A stretch of 9,564 bases of DNA from Deltaproteobacteria bacterium (GTDB lineage: Bacteria > Myxococcota_A > UBA9160 > SMWR01): assembly GCA_029261905.1 (NCBI GenBank), contig JAJDAM010000179.1, positions 1 to 9,564 on the forward strand, written 5' to 3'. This document shows positions 7,301 to 9,564 of the stretch, in pieces (position 1 is the first letter of the stretch; each line of letters starts with the position of its first letter). A program made the position numbers and the translations under genes. The notes beneath the pieces are model-generated. The model saw only the letters and a list, made by a program, of their open reading frames with translations. It was not told the origin of the DNA and ran no database searches.

Positions 7301-8025
7301 CCTACGAGCGGGCGGCGCTCGATATTCGACTTCGCGTGCCACGCAACAGCTGGCTTCGCGGCAGTGGCGCCGAGTTGGATCTCACCGGAGAACTGGCGCT
7401 GCGCAAACAGCCTCAGCAACCCGCGGCCGTCGTCGGCAGTGCGCAAGTCGTTCGCGGCTCCTACTATTTCCAGCAGAAGCGTTTCGAAGTTCGTCGCGGG
7501 TTCGCGACGTTCGATGGCGGGACCGCGGTCGACCCGTTGCTCGATGTGGTCGCGGCACATCGCGTGCGCGACGTGACCATCTTGATCTTCGTGACGGGCC
7601 GAGCCTCCGATCCCAAACTCCGGATCGGCAGCGAGTCTGGGCTGTCGGAATCCGACGCACTCGCCTACCTGCTGTTGGGGCGACCGGCCAACCAGATCGG
7701 TGCCGGGCAGCAGGCTGGCATGAATTCGGCGGCGGCCGCACTCGCAAGCGGTGTCGCCGCTGCACAGGTCGGTCAGATGCTCGCCGAGGCACTTCCAATC
7801 GACTCCCTCGACGTGACGATCGACGAAACAGGCAAGCCCGCCGACATCAAGATCGGCAAGTACATCACCGACCGCATCTTCGTACGCTACGGCCGGACGC
7901 TCGGACCCGAACCCGAAGACCAGGTACGGCTCGAACTTCGCATCAACGAAAACTGGAGCGTGGGAAGCGACGTTTCGACCGATGACAGCGCGGGTGCCGA
8001 TCTGATCTGGTCACTCGACTACTGA
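4312..8025 (+). CDS. tamB: TamB-type translocation/assembly module protein (DUF490)
   Basis: This 1237-residue protein, close to E. coli TamB in length, should be anchored in the inner membrane and span the periplasm as a hydrophobic beta-groove contacting TamA. Residues 1-30 form an uncleaved signal anchor (Arg-rich start, helix about 8-29). An AsmA-like N-terminal segment follows (VPVRIAALEGPLLPDFELVG). The middle is made of degenerate beta-rich repeats with a G-x-hydrophobic-D-L pattern, several followed by GP and a proline. The TamB domain fills the C-terminus: GSYYFQQKRFEVRRGFATFD begins near residue 1049, LLLGRP near 1120, and the family-typical end WSVGSDVSTDDSAGADLIW near 1215. Its ATG overlaps the tamA stop by one base (TGATG), implying translational coupling. 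No frameshift is visible. Members work in lipid transport and/or beta-barrel assembly. Which applies here cannot be read from sequence. Confidence 0.9.
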   Translation: MRRWLRAALASALAITLAIGALLGFAYALTRGLGRDFLRTAAEAEASRQLGVPVRIAALEGPLLPDFELVGVRIGSEGDPVAAAERVSLRIDLMTLFGDDPLAIDALSLDGLTVVLVEASDGNWELPLASAPDEPSSPDEPSPTFWIREAVLRYNRVELQRIDGQRVVIRGDVETHDFRLPMTDAAVREMRGSLIAAIDSEASDPMVVTKAELTANWISGAGRATGVVAARNSGTLAFEAAGDIGDWLDPSSPATAVLDLQIAELDLAGWSGNPKLAGSLTGTSHVELRRKAGAALEDSEATIDISVADSSKAVIESLQGVAHVSSDRWMLSGVEMRGAGVHLSAQGAGDRDSVEHLRIEARAEDLGTLAGLAVPEGTQGRVDLDLEVSGPFAQPLGRASLRAEGLVASGFALGNLQTEWVGSGDGRLRVETFEISGGAVPLRLREPAAVELRDGAVVLERWSLASDSQAIEIDGTIGDGYVRDLKLDLRAFDVASAARWTGSSTPLAGIADGQLRLDGAFPFPAVDGQLTWARPAVGPLAFEKLSADFETVEKRLQIRGRIHDEGREQVLVDGWLPYPLEPAAWLGSPQTSVKLRVDGFDLARLGEIEAVERLTGRIDLEVDLVGGENPSATGRVELFEASVRFPDLDRTFAPIAGTARFEPAPNGIRVDALELDVGGQRLSGRGVIGALGFHDVKLNANGLDIALAAPFLSAANAWRGAVDLNVDLAGPFTQPRLQAVAAWRDPEIAGQAFEGVDARVELDGRIARLELRAREGGREILRADALARYGDTPFGADSWLAAPETRLDVKATDLPLEWVQPFLSRRVRDVSGTVNASAEIRGGADPVVRGVLELANGQMTLPLVRQSFAPIRARISLAGESIAIEEFRVGTPGAEGTLDGTIQLANLAPERVDLQLTLDDLPIARSRALKTKASGGIRVTGPVAALHARGEIELRELAVTLGDEADTSLREIRILTRDGVATDGSGVVEKAPAPPGAYERAALDIRLRVPRNSWLRGSGAELDLTGELALRKQPQQPAAVVGSAQVVRGSYYFQQKRFEVRRGFATFDGGTAVDPLLDVVAAHRVRDVTILIFVTGRASDPKLRIGSESGLSESDALAYLLLGRPANQIGAGQQAGMNSAAAALASGVAAAQVGQMLAEALPIDSLDVTIDETGKPADIKIGKYITDRIFVRYGRTLGPEPEDQVRLELRINENWSVGSDVSTDDSAGADLIWSLDY

Positions 8026-8082
8026 CCGCTCCGGCTGGCTTCAGCTCCCGTCCGCCAGGCCTCAAGCGCCGCTGCGGGGACC
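8026..8082. other. Convergent gap between tamB and mgtE
   Basis: The two genes point at each other across 57 bp. The only structure seen is a weak one: CTGGC (8035-8039) can pair with GCCAG (8054-8058) across a 14-base loop. There is no T-run on either strand, so no intrinsic terminator is supported. Rho-dependent termination is possible. Confidence 0.45.
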
Positions 8083-9387
8083 TCAGAGCAAATCGATCAA
8101 AAGAGTCGCGATGCCCAGAAAGCTGAAGAACCCGACGACGTCGGTCACCGTAGTGAGAATGATCGACGACGACTGGGCGGGGTCCTGGCGCAGCAACGTC
8201 AGAGCGATCGGGATCAACGCGCCGGAGAGCCCGGCCATCGCCATCGACAGCACCATCGAGATGCCGATCACGAATGCGAGGCCGGTAGAACGACTCCACA
8301 CGTACACGCCGGCGGCGGTCGTCGCGGCAACCACGACTCCGTTGATCGCGCCCGCGGTCAACTCCTTGGTGCCGACCCGCCACCAATGCCGAGCTCGGAT
8401 CTCACGCAGCGCGAGCCCGCGCATCGTCACGGCGAGCGCCTGGGCGCCGGTATTGCCCGACTGCCCCGCCACGACGGGCAGCAGCACCGCCAGCGCCGTC
8501 ACCTGCGCGATCGTTGCCTCGAAAAAGCCGACCACCGAAGCGGCCAGAAATGCCGTGATCAGGTTGATCTCCAGCCAGGGCAAACGCTTGCGAACCGCGA
8601 ACATCGGCGAGGACAGCGCTCTTTCGTCTTCGCTGGCACCGACCATCTTGACGGCCGCCGCGGTGGCGCCCCGCCGTTCCGCCGTGATGAGTTCGTCCTG
8701 GCGCAGAACACCCATCAAATGCCCGTGGACGTCGACGACCGGGAGACTCGACAGATCGCTCTTCTCGAGCTCGTCACACACCTCCTCGCGCGATGCGAGC
8801 GCTTGGACATGCGGTACCGGACGCCGTGCCAACCGTTCCAACGCCTCGCTCGGTGTGGCGAGCACCACGTCCTGAAGCGAGACGGATGCGCTGAAGCGCC
8901 CCTCGCTGTCGACGAGAAAGATGTCCGAGATGCGCTTGTTCCTAAAACGGCGCAACCGACGCACGACGTCGCGCACGGTGGCGTCGGGTCGGAATGTCGT
9001 CACGCGGGGGTCCATCAGTGAACCCGCGGTGTCGGCCGGATAGCTGGCGAGATCGCGCAACTCGTTGGCGAGCGGTGCATCGAGCAGTTCCAGCTTGGCC
9101 TCGCGCTCGGCGGTGTCGAGCCTGGCCAGCAGCGATCCCGCGCGCTGCGGTTCGAGATTCTCGATGACGCGTCGCCCGAATTCAGGCGGCATGAACGAGA
9201 TTACGCGGGCCGCGCGGTCCGGAGTGAGCCGTTCGACCACGCCGAGCGCGCGCTCGAGGGACTCGTCAGCGAGTAGCGCTGCAGTCTCGATGTCGTCGCC
9301 GGTTTCGAAGATGCGCGCCGCTTCGTCCGGGTACCGCTCGAGTACGACCTGCGCCAGTTCGCGATCTGCGCTGTGTCTACGCGCCAT
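8083..9387 (-). CDS. mgtE: MgtE-type magnesium channel/transporter
   Basis: This 434-residue inner-membrane protein should carry Mg2+ into the cell, gated by intracellular Mg2+ through its cytoplasmic domains. In order: a helical N domain of about 120 residues; a pair of CBS domains at about 122-245, opening with TAGSLMDPRVTTF; a connecting plug helix at about 250-270; and a five-helix pore domain from about 272. The pore signature PVVAGQSGNTGAQALAVTMR lies at 304-323. The final helix contains TTVTDVVGFF, whose D416 matches the Mg2+-coordinating pore aspartate of Thermus MgtE (D432). Length is typical. I chose the ATG at 9387 because AAGGA lies five bases upstream. A GTG at 9417 would add ten residues but has no good ribosome-binding site. 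Its start overlaps the end of an upstream gene by 11 bases, so it is the second or later gene of an operon. Confidence 0.93.
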   Translation of the reverse strand: MARRHSADRELAQVVLERYPDEAARIFETGDDIETAALLADESLERALGVVERLTPDRAARVISFMPPEFGRRVIENLEPQRAGSLLARLDTAEREAKLELLDAPLANELRDLASYPADTAGSLMDPRVTTFRPDATVRDVVRRLRRFRNKRISDIFLVDSEGRFSASVSLQDVVLATPSEALERLARRPVPHVQALASREEVCDELEKSDLSSLPVVDVHGHLMGVLRQDELITAERRGATAAAVKMVGASEDERALSSPMFAVRKRLPWLEINLITAFLAASVVGFFEATIAQVTALAVLLPVVAGQSGNTGAQALAVTMRGLALREIRARHWWRVGTKELTAGAINGVVVAATTAAGVYVWSRSTGLAFVIGISMVLSMAMAGLSGALIPIALTLLRQDPAQSSSIILTTVTDVVGFFSFLGIATLLIDLL

Positions 9388-9564
9388 CGGAGTCCTTCGT
9401 CGCCGGGCGACCGCCACCGATCATCGCCTCGAGCAGCCCGACGGCTCCCGTGGCGAACAGGTCGCCGAGTGCGCGCGCGGTGGTTCCCTCCTCGGTGTTC
9501 ACGGCCATGATTTCCTGTTCGACCCGGCGGAGCGTCCGGTAGCGAATCGCACCCAGGTATTTCC
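9377..9564 (-). CDS. C-terminal end of an unrecognised gene upstream of mgtE (partial)
   Basis: Reading leftward from the right edge, one frame is open for 61 codons and stops at TAG (9379-9377), 11 bases inside mgtE. The tail begins KYLGAIRYRTLRRVEQEIMA and continues through a moderately hydrophobic LFATGAVGLLEAMIGGG stretch to a polar DSDGA end. Third positions are rich in G and C, and the stop/start overlap with a Shine-Dalgarno for mgtE inside this gene is typical of operons, so I regard it as real. I do not recognise the family. The visible part holds no catalytic motif. Its start and most of its length lie outside the window. Confidence 0.65.
   Translation of the reverse strand, partial: KYLGAIRYRTLRRVEQEIMAVNTEEGTTARALGDLFATGAVGLLEAMIGGGRPATKDSDGA
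9393..9397 (-). promoter_or_regulatory. Ribosome-binding site deciding the mgtE start
   Basis: AAGGA read on the minus strand lies five bases before the ATG at 9387 and inside the upstream gene. The alternative GTG at 9417 has no comparable element. Confidence 0.7.

Noticed and set aside
8031..8060. Bidirectional intrinsic terminator between tamB and mgtE
   Set aside because: The best stem is five base pairs with a 14-base loop, and neither strand has a T-run.
8111..9021. Plus-strand frames opposite mgtE (8111-8875 and 8386-9021)
   Set aside because: The minus strand encodes an intact MgtE with all expected motifs. The opposite frames look like shadow translation.

Overview
The window is high-GC Gram-negative DNA. 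All main genes end codons predominantly in G or C, and the TamA/TamB-type pair implies an outer membrane. A proteobacterial or myxobacterial/deltaproteobacterial-like lineage is plausible, but the sequence alone does not fix the taxon. There are no rRNA or tRNA genes, no CRISPR array, and no insertion sequence that I can recognise.

Layout: (i) Bases 1-226 hold no convincing gene. They lead into a near-consensus sigma70 promoter (TTGACT, 16 bp, TATAAT at 227-254) whose spacer contains a six-base inverted repeat resembling an operator. (ii) That promoter faces two same-strand genes, a small class I SAM-dependent methyltransferase (334-957) and a GPH/MelB-type major facilitator transporter (994-2361). 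They lie 36 bp apart and are probably one transcription unit. (iii) After a 130-bp gap come a secreted Omp85 protein with three predicted POTRA domains (2492-4312, TamA-type) and a 1237-residue TamB-type inner-membrane-anchored protein (4312-8025). Their stop and start codons overlap by one base. (iv) A 57-bp gap separates these from two minus-strand genes that run toward them: an MgtE-type magnesium channel/transporter (8083-9387) and, upstream of it with an 11-base overlap, the last 61 codons of an unrecognised gene (9377 to the window edge).

How the genes work together: the TamA-TamB pair is the clearest functional unit. It is expected to bridge the inner and outer membranes for outer-membrane protein assembly and/or phospholipid transport. 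The methyltransferase and transporter may modify and move a small molecule under local repression, but no substrate can be read from sequence. MgtE is a housekeeping Mg2+ uptake protein with its regulatory domains intact.

I did not find a convincing undescribed system. The items most worth checking are the promoter with its embedded palindrome, the possible leaderless leader peptide behind it, the unexplained left edge, and a roughly 105-residue internal periodicity in the TamB-like protein.
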